DNA from: Clostridia bacterium
Lineage (GTDB): Bacteria > Bacillota > Clostridia > Christensenellales > Aristaeellaceae
Assembly: GCA_017469265.1 (NCBI GenBank)
Contig: JAFUGS010000020.1
Coordinates: forward strand, 23,808-87,807
Direction: 5' to 3'
Length of the DNA: 64,000 bases
Of this stretch, positions 17,302 through 26,796 are shown in pieces. The notes beneath the pieces are model-generated. The model searched no databases, had not been told where the DNA came from, and saw nothing but the letters and a program-made list of their open reading frames with translations. Numbering within the stretch: position 1 is the stretch's first letter; each line of letters starts with the position of its first letter. Made by a program: the position numbers and the translations under genes.

Positions 17302-18451
17302 AAACATCCTGTACCGTATGGCTCTCCTGCTGCGGGCGCCGAAGCTGGAAAAGCAGCCGGATCTTCGGGTTTCCGGGAATCGTCTGTATACCCGCTCCGC
17401 TTATATCCGGCTGCTTCGAAGGCATCATGTGCTTGGTTCCGCCGCCCTGATAAAAGACCAAGAGCGTCGCGTGCTTCTCTTTTGCGATTCTCATCACCCG
17501 ACCCATATCGTAAATGAGCATAAAATGTTTCGCGTCGCTTCCATCACCAAAATGGCTGCCGCGCTGGCGGCTTTGCGGGCGGTTGAGGAAAGCAGACTGC
17601 GTCTGGATGCACCGGTCCTGACGTATTTTCCTGAAGTATCCTCCCTTCCGGCACTGCAGGATGTAACCCTGCGGCAGCTGCTCTCCCATACCGCCGGACT
17701 GCTTGATCCTCCGGATCTGGAACCCGCATTGATTCAGGGAAAGCCGTTTCCGGAAATCATGGGACAGGCGCGGATCGCCGCTCCAGGACAGGAATTCCAT
17801 TATTCCAACCTGGGCTTCGGCCTGGTGGGTTCCCTGCTGGAAGCGGTCTACCAGGCTCCCGTGTCCCTGATCCTGAAGCAGCTGGTATTTGATCCGCTGG
17901 AGATGCGGGCCACGCTGGAAGCTTCCAGCCTTTCCAGGGAAGAAATCGTCCCTATTACGCGGGTTCTGCCTTACCATCCGGAAAAGGATCTGCTTGTCAC
18001 CCCCCTCGGAGAGCGGCCGCTGGATTCATCCGCTCCCCTGCTGCATTACGGCTACACAGCCGGGGCCATGTATCTGGATCTGCCATCCCTGGAAAAACTG
18101 ATGGACTGTCTCGCCCGTTATGGAAAGCCCCTGCTGAAATCTGAGCTTGGCAGAACAATGACCCGGCCCCATGCTTCCTATGGCAGTGCCTCTCCCACGC
18201 TGACTTATGGTCTGGGCCTTCTGCGCATTCAGGATCCTTCCATTTCCCACGCAACGATTCTGGGTCATCAGGGCTTCGCGTATGGATGTGCGGACGGCGC
18301 TTTCTGGGAAGAGGGAACCGGCCGAATGATCCTTTTCCTGAATGGCGGCGCCAGCGAAGCCCGACGGGGGCGTCTGGGGCTTTGCAATGAGGATATCCTG
18401 AAATGGGCGCTCAGAAAGGAGATGCCGCAATGGTCCGGGTCAGCAAAGTAG
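17282..18451 (+). CDS. serine beta-lactamase/penicillin-binding-like hydrolase
   Basis: 389 residues. It belongs to the class C beta-lactamase/esterase fold: SITK at 87-90 gives the Ser-x-x-Lys site, RQLLSHTAGL follows near 131, YSN at 174-176 is the second motif, and GHQG at 328-331 is the third. No signal peptide or clear membrane helix is seen at the N-terminus, so it may be cytoplasmic. Family members include D-alanyl peptidases, esterases and lactamases; the substrate here is unknown. GGAGG lies six bases before the ATG, which is inside the end of lgt, so co-translation with lgt is likely. Confidence 0.85.
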   Translation: MPTTPFKNILYRMALLLRAPKLEKQPDLRVSGNRLYTRSAYIRLLRRHHVLGSAALIKDQERRVLLFCDSHHPTHIVNEHKMFRVASITKMAAALAALRAVEESRLRLDAPVLTYFPEVSSLPALQDVTLRQLLSHTAGLLDPPDLEPALIQGKPFPEIMGQARIAAPGQEFHYSNLGFGLVGSLLEAVYQAPVSLILKQLVFDPLEMRATLEASSLSREEIVPITRVLPYHPEKDLLVTPLGERPLDSSAPLLHYGYTAGAMYLDLPSLEKLMDCLARYGKPLLKSELGRTMTRPHASYGSASPTLTYGLGLLRIQDPSISHATILGHQGFAYGCADGAFWEEGTGRMILFLNGGASEARRGRLGLCNEDILKWALRKEMPQWSGSAK

Positions 18452-19062
18452 AACAGGTGCGGGGTCGGCGGGTTCGAATCATCCTGGACGATGATACCGC
18501 TTATCTGCTGCTGCGCTCCGCCTATCAGGAACGGCAGCTGCTTGAAGGGGACCTGGTCGATCCCGCGGAATTCTCGCAATGGGTTTTAACCCGTCAGTAC
18601 CGTTCAGCGCTGGATAAGGCAGTATCCATGCTGGCGGTGCGTGCCTGCAGCAAGGGAGAAATATCCCAGAAGCTCCGCCGCATCGGCTACGCGCAGGAAA
18701 CCATTGAGATGGTGCTGTACAAGCTGGAAAAGGAAGGATTTCTGGATGATTCCGCCTTTGCCGCCCAATGGACCTCCTACCGGGCGGATCAAAAGTACGG
18801 TCCCCGGCGCATTGCGCAGGAACTGCGGTTCAAGGGCGTTGGAACGGAAGAAACGGAATCGGCGATTTCGGAAATATCCGAGGATCAGCAGTTGGACAGC
18901 GCGGTCCTGCTGGCCCGGAAAGCTTTGCGACGCTGCGATGCGGATGAGGACGCGCGCAAAAAGCGACAGAAAATAACCGGCGCCATCGTCCGGCGCGGTT
19001 TCAGCTGGGATCTGGCCCGACAGGCCTGTGACCGTGTCCTGGGCGAATCGGATGAAGACTAA
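18430..19062 (+). CDS. recX: RecX-family regulator of RecA
   Basis: 210 residues. RecX binds and restrains RecA filaments. The three-helix repeats are visible: ALDKAVSMLAVRACSKGEISQKLRR, LEKEGFLDDSAFAAQW, then YGPRRIAQELRFKGV, and a third weaker copy ending WDLARQACDRVLGES. The start at 18430 follows an AAGGAG site and overlaps the end of the previous gene by 22 bases. recA itself is not in the window. Last gene of the lgt unit. Confidence 0.9.
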   Translation: MVRVSKVEQVRGRRVRIILDDDTAYLLLRSAYQERQLLEGDLVDPAEFSQWVLTRQYRSALDKAVSMLAVRACSKGEISQKLRRIGYAQETIEMVLYKLEKEGFLDDSAFAAQWTSYRADQKYGPRRIAQELRFKGVGTEETESAISEISEDQQLDSAVLLARKALRRCDADEDARKKRQKITGAIVRRGFSWDLARQACDRVLGESDED

Positions 19063-19073
19063 AACTTTCCGTG

Positions 19074-19108
19074 AAAGAGGCCCGCTCCTTTCGGAGCGGG
19101 CCTCTTTT
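19074..19108. terminator. strong bidirectional terminator between recX and ppdK
   Basis: A perfect stem of AAAGAGGCCCGCTCC with GGAGCGGGCCTCTTT around a four- to five-base loop, ending in a T-run. It lies between two convergent genes. Confidence 0.93.
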
Positions 19109-19129
19109 GGGAATCGAATTTGCTGATAA

Positions 19130-21769
19130 TTACTGCTTGTCCTTGATCGCGGCCTGCGCGGCAGCCAGCCGGGCGATCGGCACACGGAAGGGAGAGCAGC
19201 TCACATAGTCCAGACCGATCTTGTGGCAGAATTCCACAGAGCTCGGATCGCCGCCATGCTCGCCGCAGATGCCCACATGCAGCTTCGGATTCACGGGACG
19301 ACCCAGCTTGATGGCCATTTCCATCAGCTTGCCAACGCCGGTCTGATCCAGCTTGGCGAAGGGATCGTTCTCGAAAATCTTGGTATCATAATAGGCGTTC
19401 AGGAACTTGCCCGCGTCATCGCGGCTGAAGCCGAAGGTCATCTGGGTCAGGTCGTTGGTACCAAAGCAGAAGAAGTCCGCTTCCGTGGCGATCTCATCCG
19501 CTGTCAGCGCGGCACGCGGAATCTCGATCATGGTGCCGACTTCATACTCCAGCTTCACATCGGAAGCGGCGATTTCAGCGTCGGCGGTCTCCACAACCAC
19601 CTTCTTGACAAACTTCAGCTCCTTGATTTCGCAAACCAGCGGAATCATGATTTCAGGCTTCACATCCCAGTCGGGATGGGCCTTCTTGGTGTTGATGGCG
19701 GCACGGATCACGGCCTTGGTCTGCATCCTGGCGATTTCCGGATAGGTGACCGCCAGACGGCATCCACGGTGGCCCATCATCGGGTTGAACTCATGCAGGG
19801 AAGCAATGATGTTCTTGATGGTCTCCACGCTCTTGTTCTGGGCCTTGGCCAGCGCGGCGATTTCCTCTTCCGTGGTGGGCACGAACTCATGCAGCGGCGG
19901 ATCCAGGAAGCGGATGCAGACGGGGCAGCCTTCCAGCGCTTCGTACAGCTTCTCGAAGTCACCCTGCTGATAGGGCAGAATCTTGTTCAGGGCCACTTCC
20001 CTTTCCTCGGCGGTGTCAGAGCAGATCATCTCACGGAAGGCGGCGATGCGCTCCGGCTCGAAGAACATATGCTCGGTGCGGCACAGGCCGATGCCTTCCG
20101 CGCCCAGCTCACGGGCCTTCCTGGCGTCGGAGGGCGTATCCGCGTTCGTGCGGACCTTCAGGCGGCGGTACTTGTCCGCCCAGGCCATGATACGGCCGAA
20201 TTCGCCGGCGATGGTGGCGTCCACAGTGGGGATGATGCCGTCGTAGATCTTACCGGTGGAACCGTCGATGGAGATGAAGTCACCTTCATGATAGGTCTTG
20301 CCGGCCAGATCGAACTTTTTGTTCTCCTCGTCCATGGCGATGTCGCCGCAGCCGGACACGCAGCACTTGCCCATGCCGCGGGCCACGACAGCCGCGTGAG
20401 AGGTCATGCCGCCGCGCACGGTCAGGATGCCCTGCGCGCTCTTCATGCCGGTGATATCTTCCGGAGAGGTCTCCAGACGAACCAGGACGACCTTCTCGCC
20501 GCGGGCTGCCCAGGCTTCCGCGTCCTCCGCGGTGAAGACGATCTTGCCGCAGGCCGCGCCGGGAGAAGCACCCAGGCCCTTGCCGACAGGTTCAGCCTTC
20601 TTCAGAGCCGCCGCGTCAAACTGGGGATGCAGCAGGGTGTCCAGGTTCCGGGGATCAATCATGGCTACGGCTTCCTCTTCCGTGCGCATGCCTTCGTCCA
20701 CCAGGTCGCAGGCAATCTTCAGCGCGGCGGGAGCGGTACGCTTGCCGTTCCGGCACTGCAGCATGTAGAGCTTGCCGTTTTCCACGGTGAACTCCATATC
20801 CTGCATGTCGCGGTAATGCTTTTCAAGGATGTCACACACGCGTACAAAGTCCGCGTAGGCTTCAGGGAACTTTTCCTCCATCTGGGAGATGGGCATGGGC
20901 GTACGGACGCCAGCCACCACGTCTTCACCCTGGGCATTGGTCAGGAATTCGCCCATGAGCTTCTTCTCGCCCGTGGCGGGATCCCGCGTGAAGGCCACGC
21001 CGGTACCGGAATTGTCATTCAGGTTGCCGAACACCATGGGCATGACGTTGACCGCGGTGCCCCAGCTGTAAGGAATGTCGTTATCCCGGCGGTACACGTT
21101 GGCGCGGGGGTTATCCCAGGAACGGAACACGGCCTTGATGGCGCCCATCAGCTGTTCCTTGGGATCGGAGGGGAAGTCCTGGCCGATCTTGTTCTTGTAC
21201 TCCGCCTTGAAGGCAGCGGCCAGTTCCTTCAGATCCGCCGCGGTCAGCTCCACGTCGAAGGTCACACCGCGGTTCTTCTTCATTTCATCGATCAGCTGCT
21301 CGAAATACTTCTTGCCAACTTCCATCACGACGTCGGAGTACATCTGGATGAAACGGCGATAGCTGTCATACACGAAGCGCTCGAATTTGGGATCCGGGTT
21401 GCCGGCGATCATGGCAGCCACCACGTCGTCATTCAGGCCCAGGTTCAGGATGGTGTCCATCATGCCAGGCATGGAGGCACGGGCACCGGAACGGACGGAA
21501 ACCAGCAGTGGGTTCTTCAGATCGCCGAACTTCTTGCCGTTGATCTCTTCCATCTTGGCGATGTATTCCATGATCTGCGCCTGGATTTCATCGTTGATCT
21601 GACGGCCATCTTCATAGTACTGGGTGCAGGCTTCAGTGGAAATGGTGAAACCCTGGGGAACAGGCAGACCAATGTTGGTCATCTCCGCCAGGTTCGCGCC
21701 TTTGCCGCCCAGCAGCTCCCGCATGTTGGCGTTACCTTCACTGAAGAGGTACAGATACTTCTTGGACAT
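19130..21769 (-). CDS. ppdK: pyruvate, phosphate dikinase
   Basis: 879 residues, the standard PPDK length. It interconverts pyruvate, ATP and Pi with PEP, AMP and PPi, a key enzyme of PPi-linked glycolysis or gluconeogenesis in anaerobes. N-terminal ATP-grasp domain (LLGGKGANLAEMTNIGLPVP), central phosphohistidine motif GGMTSHAAVVARGMGK near residue 456, C-terminal PEP domain with FFEPERI and GICGEHGGDPSS near 835. Start at 21769 follows AGGAG and matches the family N-terminus MSKKYLYLF. The gene is monocistronic; no PPDK regulatory protein gene was seen beside it. Confidence 0.97.
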   Translation of the reverse strand: MSKKYLYLFSEGNANMRELLGGKGANLAEMTNIGLPVPQGFTISTEACTQYYEDGRQINDEIQAQIMEYIAKMEEINGKKFGDLKNPLLVSVRSGARASMPGMMDTILNLGLNDDVVAAMIAGNPDPKFERFVYDSYRRFIQMYSDVVMEVGKKYFEQLIDEMKKNRGVTFDVELTAADLKELAAAFKAEYKNKIGQDFPSDPKEQLMGAIKAVFRSWDNPRANVYRRDNDIPYSWGTAVNVMPMVFGNLNDNSGTGVAFTRDPATGEKKLMGEFLTNAQGEDVVAGVRTPMPISQMEEKFPEAYADFVRVCDILEKHYRDMQDMEFTVENGKLYMLQCRNGKRTAPAALKIACDLVDEGMRTEEEAVAMIDPRNLDTLLHPQFDAAALKKAEPVGKGLGASPGAACGKIVFTAEDAEAWAARGEKVVLVRLETSPEDITGMKSAQGILTVRGGMTSHAAVVARGMGKCCVSGCGDIAMDEENKKFDLAGKTYHEGDFISIDGSTGKIYDGIIPTVDATIAGEFGRIMAWADKYRRLKVRTNADTPSDARKARELGAEGIGLCRTEHMFFEPERIAAFREMICSDTAEEREVALNKILPYQQGDFEKLYEALEGCPVCIRFLDPPLHEFVPTTEEEIAALAKAQNKSVETIKNIIASLHEFNPMMGHRGCRLAVTYPEIARMQTKAVIRAAINTKKAHPDWDVKPEIMIPLVCEIKELKFVKKVVVETADAEIAASDVKLEYEVGTMIEIPRAALTADEIATEADFFCFGTNDLTQMTFGFSRDDAGKFLNAYYDTKIFENDPFAKLDQTGVGKLMEMAIKLGRPVNPKLHVGICGEHGGDPSSVEFCHKIGLDYVSCSPFRVPIARLAAAQAAIKDKQ

Positions 21770-21832
21770 TGGAAACTCCTCCTCGATCAAATTCAGCGCG
21801 CAGGACAAAAAGACGTCACGCGCATCATTCAG

Positions 21833-21861
21833 ATTATACCCTTTCCCTTTCTTTTTGGCAA
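21833..21861 (-). promoter_or_regulatory. sigma-A promoter of ppdK
   Basis: Minus-strand TTGCCA, 17-base spacer, TATAAT, giving a leader of about 57 bases. Confidence 0.8.
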
Positions 21862-21885
21862 GCCCCTTTTTGGTTGAGAAAGCGG

Positions 21886-21920
21886 AAATTCAAAGGGCTC
21901 CGGCATCTCTGCCGGAGCCC
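21886..21920 (-). terminator. terminator after the rnf cluster
   Basis: Stem GGGCTCCGGC with GCCGGAGCCC and a six-base loop, 13 bases after the rnfB stop. The following T-run is interrupted (CTTTGAATTT), so it is a moderate terminator. Confidence 0.75.
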
Positions 21921-21932
21921 TGAAATCCATGA

Positions 21933-23102
21933 TTACTTTTCGGAGCCCGCCGCTGTCTGAGACGCGGCTGCTTCCCGCTCCTTCCGGGCTTTCAGCGCGG
22001 CATCGATTTTCGCCTGCACCTCCGGGGAATACTTGGGCTTCTCCACCTTTGGCGCCGGCACGTCCACCGATACCTCCTCAGGGGTGGTTCCGATCTTGGA
22101 GAAAGCATCCCTTGTATGCTCCCGGACCTTCATGGTGATGCATTTCTTCGGGCATTTCTCCGCACACTTGCCGCATCCGGTACAGGCATCCAGCACCTCA
22201 TGAGGCTTTCGGGTCTCGCCCACGATGGATTCGAAGGGACACTGCCGTTTGCAAAGACCGCAACCGATGCATTCGTCCTTATTGATCTCCGCGATTCTCC
22301 GCTGATCCCACGCGGCCCAGATCGCGTTGGTGGGACAGGCTTCGGCGCACATCATGCACCCGCGGCATTTATCCGGGTCGATCACGGGCAAATGATCCTT
22401 CATCTCCAGCGCGCCAAACTTGCAGGCGTTATAGCAGCGCTCGCAGCCGATGCATCCGACACGGCAGTTATCACTGACCAGGATTCCCTTATCCGCCGCC
22501 CGGCACAGCAGGCGTACCGGCTGATCAGCCGGCTGCAGCTGAATCACATGCCGGGGACACACCTCCACGCATTTCCCGCAGCTCTGGCACTTTTCCCGAT
22601 CCACCACGGCGATTCCCTTCACAGGATCAATATGGATCGCGTCAAAAGGACAGGCCCGGACGCAGGTTCCGAAACCCAGACAGGCATATTTGCAGCTGCG
22701 ATTGCCGTCATTCACCAGGGATGCGGCCACACAGTCCTGAATACCGCTGTAATGGAATTTAGTCTTGCAGTGTTCCAGATCTCCCTGGCAGCTGACCTGC
22801 GCTACCATTTTCGCGCCTTCCTCCTGGGCTTCCTGGCCCATGGCCTCGGCGATTTTCTTTGCCACTTCGCTCCCGCCTACCGGGCAGGCATTCACCGGCG
22901 CTTTTCCGGCGGCGATGGCGTCCGCGCAGCCGTCACAGCCCGGATACCCGCACCCGCCGCAGTTGGCACCGGGCAGCAGTTCCCGGACCGCGTCCCGCTG
23001 CGGATTCGCGGGCACGGCAAAAATCTTGGACGCGGCCGTAAGCAGGATCCCGAAAAGTGCCCCCATGCCGCCGAGGACCAGCGCCGCATATAATACTTCC
23101 AT
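21933..23102 (-). CDS. rnfB: Rnf complex subunit B, polyferredoxin
   Basis: 389 residues. An N-terminal membrane helix (VLYAALVLGGMGALFGILL region) is followed by the RnfB-type cluster GANCGGCGYPGCDGCADAI and then multiple CxxCxxCxxxC ferredoxin motifs (CQSCGKCVEVCP, CIGCERCYNACK, CRGCMMCAEACP, CIGCGLCKRQCP, CTGCGKCAEKCP). RnfB is thought to accept electrons from ferredoxin. The C-terminal 60 residues are a charged Ala/Lys-rich tail without cysteines. Last gene of the cluster. Confidence 0.95.
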   Translation of the reverse strand: MEVLYAALVLGGMGALFGILLTAASKIFAVPANPQRDAVRELLPGANCGGCGYPGCDGCADAIAAGKAPVNACPVGGSEVAKKIAEAMGQEAQEEGAKMVAQVSCQGDLEHCKTKFHYSGIQDCVAASLVNDGNRSCKYACLGFGTCVRACPFDAIHIDPVKGIAVVDREKCQSCGKCVEVCPRHVIQLQPADQPVRLLCRAADKGILVSDNCRVGCIGCERCYNACKFGALEMKDHLPVIDPDKCRGCMMCAEACPTNAIWAAWDQRRIAEINKDECIGCGLCKRQCPFESIVGETRKPHEVLDACTGCGKCAEKCPKKCITMKVREHTRDAFSKIGTTPEEVSVDVPAPKVEKPKYSPEVQAKIDAALKARKEREAAASQTAAGSEK

Positions 23103-23119
23103 TCTTTTCGCGATCCTCC

Positions 23120-23698
23120 TTATCCAATCAGTCCACTAAAGCCCATGAAAGAAACCGCCATCAGGCCCGCGGCAATCAGCGCGCCGGGAAAACCTTCCAT
23201 CCATTTGGGCACGTTGCTCAATTCCAGCCGCTCCCGGATGCAGCTGAACAGCAGCAGGCTCAGCGTAAAACCCAGCGCGCTGAAGCATCCGCTCAGCGTG
23301 CTCTGCAGCAGACCGTATCCGTTGTTGGAATTCAGCACGGCCACGCCCAGCACCGCGCAGTTGGTGGTAATCAGCGGCAGGTAAACGCCCAGCGCCTGAT
23401 ACAGGCTGAAGCTCAGCTTTTTCAGCGCCATCTCCACCAGCTGAACCAGCACGGCGATCACCAGGATGAAGGCGATGGTCCGCAGGTACATCAGGTCCAG
23501 CGGAATCAGCAGAAAATGCTCCACCATCCAGGTCATAAAGGAGGCCAGGGTCATGACGAAGGTCACGGCCAGGCCCATGCCCAGCGCCGTGTCAAACTTT
23601 TTGGAAACGCCCAGGAAAGGACAGATACCCAGGAACTGGCTCATAACATAGTTATTCACCAGCAGGCATCCCACCAGCATCAGCAGATATTCCGTCAT
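23120..23698 (-). CDS. rnfA: Rnf complex subunit A, membrane protein
   Basis: 192 residues with about six hydrophobic helices; starts [21 protein letters not shown] and has [14 protein letters not shown], typical of RnfA. RnfA and RnfE are paralogous inverted membrane subunits carrying a shared iron-sulfur site; the cysteine in GICPFLG fits that. The ATG overlaps the rnfE stop by four bases. Confidence 0.95.
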   Translation of the reverse strand: MTEYLLMLVGCLLVNNYVMSQFLGICPFLGVSKKFDTALGMGLAVTFVMTLASFMTWMVEHFLLIPLDLMYLRTIAFILVIAVLVQLVEMALKKLSFSLYQALGVYLPLITTNCAVLGVAVLNSNNGYGLLQSTLSGCFSALGFTLSLLLFSCIRERLELSNVPKWMEGFPGALIAAGLMAVSFMGFSGLIG

Positions 23699-24339
23699 GC
23701 CGCTGCCGCCTCCTTCCTTTCAAGCATCTTCGCGTCAATCTTTTTCCGCACCATGTTCACGATGATCAGCAGCACGCCAAGGGTCAGAAAACCGCCGCTG
23801 GGCGCCACCAGGATGGCCATCGGATGGTAGCCGCTGCCCATGATATCCATTCCGAACAGGGTACCCGCGCCAAAGATCTCCCGTACGGAGGCCAGCACTG
23901 TGATCGCCAGGGTAAAGCCTAGTCCCATGCCCAGGCCATCGCCAAGCGCCAGAATCGGCCCGTTTTTAAAGGCGAATGCTTCCGCCCGCGCGAAGATAAT
24001 GCAGTTCACCACGATAAGGGGAATATACAGCCCCAGCGTCGCGCTCAGATCCGGCATATAGGCTTTCAGCATCATCTCCACAATGGTAACGAAGCTGGCG
24101 ATGACCACGATGAAGGCGGGAATCCGAATCTTGTCGGAAATCAGATTCCGCAGCAGGGAAATAAACAGATTGGAGCAAACCAGCACGACCGTGGTGCTCA
24201 GCCCCATGCCGATGGCGTTGCTGGCCGCGGTGGTTACCGCCAGGGTCGGGCACATGCCCACCATCAGTACGAAGGTCGGGTTTTCAAACAGCAGGCCGTT
24301 TAGCAGCGCGCTCCAGAAGGTTTTCTTCTTCTCAGCCAT
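23695..24339 (-). CDS. rnfE: Rnf complex subunit E, membrane protein
   Basis: 214 residues, about six helices, with [27 protein letters not shown] at the start (cysteine in the position matching that of RnfA). The start codon lies inside the end of rnfD, an eight-base overlap, where other clostridial clusters have rnfG between D and E. Confidence 0.94.
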   Translation of the reverse strand: MAEKKKTFWSALLNGLLFENPTFVLMVGMCPTLAVTTAASNAIGMGLSTTVVLVCSNLFISLLRNLISDKIRIPAFIVVIASFVTIVEMMLKAYMPDLSATLGLYIPLIVVNCIIFARAEAFAFKNGPILALGDGLGMGLGFTLAITVLASVREIFGAGTLFGMDIMGSGYHPMAILVAPSGGFLTLGVLLIIVNMVRKKIDAKMLERKEAAAA

Positions 24340-25273
24340 GGGCCCTCACCTCCCCAAAGGTCTTTCCGGCGGTAAACCGGTCGATCAGCGGTGTCATGAC
24401 GTTCATGAAGAGAATGGCAAAGCTGCATCCTTCCACATAAGTCGCGTAGCTGCGAATCACGAAAAGCAGGATACCGCATCCAAGGCCCATGATGATGCGG
24501 CCCAGGCTGGACATGGGGCAGGTCACATAATCCGTCGCCATAAAGAAAGCGCCCAGCAGCAACCCCCCGCTCAGAATCTCCATCAGCGCCACACGGAAGC
24601 CGTCCTGAATCAGGTAGCATACAAAAGCGGCCCCGATAAAACACACCGGAATACGCCAGTCTACGATGCCCCGGAGAATCAGATACAGTCCGCCAATCAG
24701 AATAGCGATTTTGCAGGTTTCCCCAAGCACACCGCCGCAGTTGCCGATCAGCAGATCCCAGAGCTTCAGGTCCGTGCCCTGATTCTCCACGATCTGCGCC
24801 AGGGGGGTTGCGGAAGAAGCGGCATCTGACATAAATCGGGTTGCGGGGTAGCTGGCCATGATGCCGGACCAGCTGACAAACAGCACCGCCCGGGCAGTCA
24901 GCGCGGGATTCATGAAGTTTCCGCCCAGCCCGCCGAAGCACTGTTTTACCAGCACGATCGCAATTATGCCGCCGGCCAGCGGTACCCACAGCGGCGCGTT
25001 GGCCGGAATGTTGTAAGCCAGAAGCAGCCCGGTCACCACGGCGCTCCAGTCCCCGATCAGGATCTTCTGATGGTTGATTCTTTGGAACATGTACTCACTG
25101 ACAACGCAGCTGATAACGGAGGTCACCATGATGGCCAGGGCATTCCATCCAAAGAGAATAATGCCCGCGATGCCGGCGGGGGCAAGCGCAAGACATACCT
25201 CCTGCATAATGCTCCGCGTCGTCCGGCTGGAGCGAAGATGGGGTGATGAAGAAACGGTCAGAGTCTTCTGCAT
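24332..25273 (-). CDS. rnfD: Rnf complex subunit D, membrane flavoprotein
   Basis: 313 residues with about eight to nine membrane helices. SSHPLxRS-like start (SSSPHLRSSRTTRSIMQEV), FGGLGGNFMNPALTARAVL, and SSATPLAQI, which fits the motif whose threonine carries covalent FMN. RnfD is part of the ion-conducting membrane core. It follows rnfC by three bases and runs directly into rnfE. Confidence 0.94.
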   Translation of the reverse strand: MQKTLTVSSSPHLRSSRTTRSIMQEVCLALAPAGIAGIILFGWNALAIMVTSVISCVVSEYMFQRINHQKILIGDWSAVVTGLLLAYNIPANAPLWVPLAGGIIAIVLVKQCFGGLGGNFMNPALTARAVLFVSWSGIMASYPATRFMSDAASSATPLAQIVENQGTDLKLWDLLIGNCGGVLGETCKIAILIGGLYLILRGIVDWRIPVCFIGAAFVCYLIQDGFRVALMEILSGGLLLGAFFMATDYVTCPMSSLGRIIMGLGCGILLFVIRSYATYVEGCSFAILFMNVMTPLIDRFTAGKTFGEVRAHG

Positions 25274-25276
25274 GGC

Positions 25277-26695
25277 TTAAACCGTCTCCTTTCCTGTTTC
25301 TTCAGCCGCCTGTTTCGCTGCGGCCTCCTGCGCCAGCCGCGCTTCCTCCTGCGCCTTGCGGGCAGCTTCGCGGCGGCGTTTTCGCTGAATTCCGTTCTTC
25401 GCGGTCCGCATGCTCTGCGTCAGGCTTCGCTTTGCCGGGCATACAAAACTGCAGCAGCCGCATTCGATGCAGTTCATAACCCCGATCTTTTCCGCGTCCT
25501 CCAGCCGGTCATGCCGGGTGAAGGCGTCTATCCGGCTGGGGAAAAGTTTCATGGGACAGGCTTCCCTGCATGCTCCACATTTAATGCAGGGGCTCTCCTT
25601 TGGCTCCATCGCCTCCTCACCCAAAGCCACCAGGCCGCTGCAGCCTTTGGTTACCGGGATGTCCAGCCGCGCAATGGCCATGCCCATCATAGGCCCGCCG
25701 TAAATAAACTGGCGAATATGAGGCTGGAAGCCGCCGCAGGCTTCGATCAGGTGGTCAATTGGCGTACCGATGCGCACAAGGAAATTCCCGGGGTTGTTGA
25801 CCAGACCGCCGACCGTGGTGATCCGGTCGATCAGCGGGCGGCCTTCACGGATGGCCCGGTCAATGGCATACACCGTCCCCACATTGCAGACCACGACTCC
25901 CACATCCAGGGGCAGACCCCCATTGGGTACCTGCCGCCGCGTCAGCGCGTAAACCAGCTGTTTCTCTCCGCCCTGAGGATAACGAACCGGCAGCCCGACC
26001 ACGCGTACTCCGTCCACGTTCTTCGCCGCGGCGGTCAGCAGATCAATGGCGTCCGGCTTGTTGTTCTCAATGCCGATCAGGGCCTCGTCCACTTCCAGCG
26101 CCAGCATCATCAGGCGGACACCGTCTATGATATCCGTCGCCTTTTCCAGCATCAGCCGATGATCCGCCGTCAGGTATGGCTCGCATTCCGCGCCGTTCAG
26201 CACCAGCTTTTCGATCTTTTTTCCGCCGGAGGGCGAAAGCTTCACCGCTGTCGGAAAGGTCGCGCCGCCCAGACCCACAATCCCCGCTTCCCGGACGATC
26301 TGCTGCAGCTCCTGCGCGCTGAGGGTTTCCGGATGGTCTGAGGGATGGAGCTCCACCCATTCCTCCTGATAATCGTTGTCAATCAGCACGGCGGGCACCA
26401 TGGTGCCGTTCGCCAGCATGGCGTCCTGCACGGCCCGGACCGTACCGGAAACGCTGGCGTGCACCGGCGCGGAAACAAAGCCGCCGGCTTCACCAATCTT
26501 CTGTCCGATCCGGACATGATCCCCTGGCGCCACGAGAGCCTTCGCGGGTGCGCCGATATGCTGCTGCAGGGGAATAATCACCCGCGGCGGAGCGTCCAGC
26601 GATCGAATCGGGTTCTGGCCGTTGACCACTTTCCCGTTCGCTCCTTCTCTTGGGTGAATGCCGCCAGGAAACATTCTCTTTTCAAACACAGGCAA
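25277..26695 (-). CDS. rnfC: Rnf complex subunit C, NADH-binding ferredoxin-like protein
   Basis: 472 residues. RnfC carries the NAD-binding site and FMN and two [4Fe-4S] clusters. Visible are GIHPREGANGK near the N-terminus, GIVGLGGATFPTAVKL, LNGAECEPYLTADHRLM, GGPMMGMA, and cluster motifs CIKCGACREACPM and CIECGCCSFVCPA. The C-terminus has a Lys/Arg/Ala/Glu-rich helical tail of about 45 residues. The start is TTG at 26695, supported by AAGGAGG five bases ahead. First gene of the rnfCDEAB cluster. Confidence 0.95.
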   Translation of the reverse strand: MPVFEKRMFPGGIHPREGANGKVVNGQNPIRSLDAPPRVIIPLQQHIGAPAKALVAPGDHVRIGQKIGEAGGFVSAPVHASVSGTVRAVQDAMLANGTMVPAVLIDNDYQEEWVELHPSDHPETLSAQELQQIVREAGIVGLGGATFPTAVKLSPSGGKKIEKLVLNGAECEPYLTADHRLMLEKATDIIDGVRLMMLALEVDEALIGIENNKPDAIDLLTAAAKNVDGVRVVGLPVRYPQGGEKQLVYALTRRQVPNGGLPLDVGVVVCNVGTVYAIDRAIREGRPLIDRITTVGGLVNNPGNFLVRIGTPIDHLIEACGGFQPHIRQFIYGGPMMGMAIARLDIPVTKGCSGLVALGEEAMEPKESPCIKCGACREACPMKLFPSRIDAFTRHDRLEDAEKIGVMNCIECGCCSFVCPAKRSLTQSMRTAKNGIQRKRRREAARKAQEEARLAQEAAAKQAAEETGKETV

Positions 26696-26730
26696 AAGCC
26701 CTCCTTCCAGGCTTTCAGATTCTTTTCGGA

Positions 26731-26760
26731 ATTATAGCATATTCTGGCCCGGAACGACAA
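26731..26760 (-). promoter_or_regulatory. sigma-A promoter of the rnf cluster
   Basis: Minus-strand TTGTCG, 18-base spacer, TATAAT, 36 bases before the rnfC start. No clear terminator for recN separates it from the upstream operon. Confidence 0.75.
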
Positions 26761-26796
26761 AACAATTTTTTAACAATCCGGCCCGTTTCTTTTGCT

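Noticed and set aside
19223-21877. 884-residue open frame opposite ppdK
   Set aside because: Antisense mirror, no domain, and it would run across the ppdK promoter.
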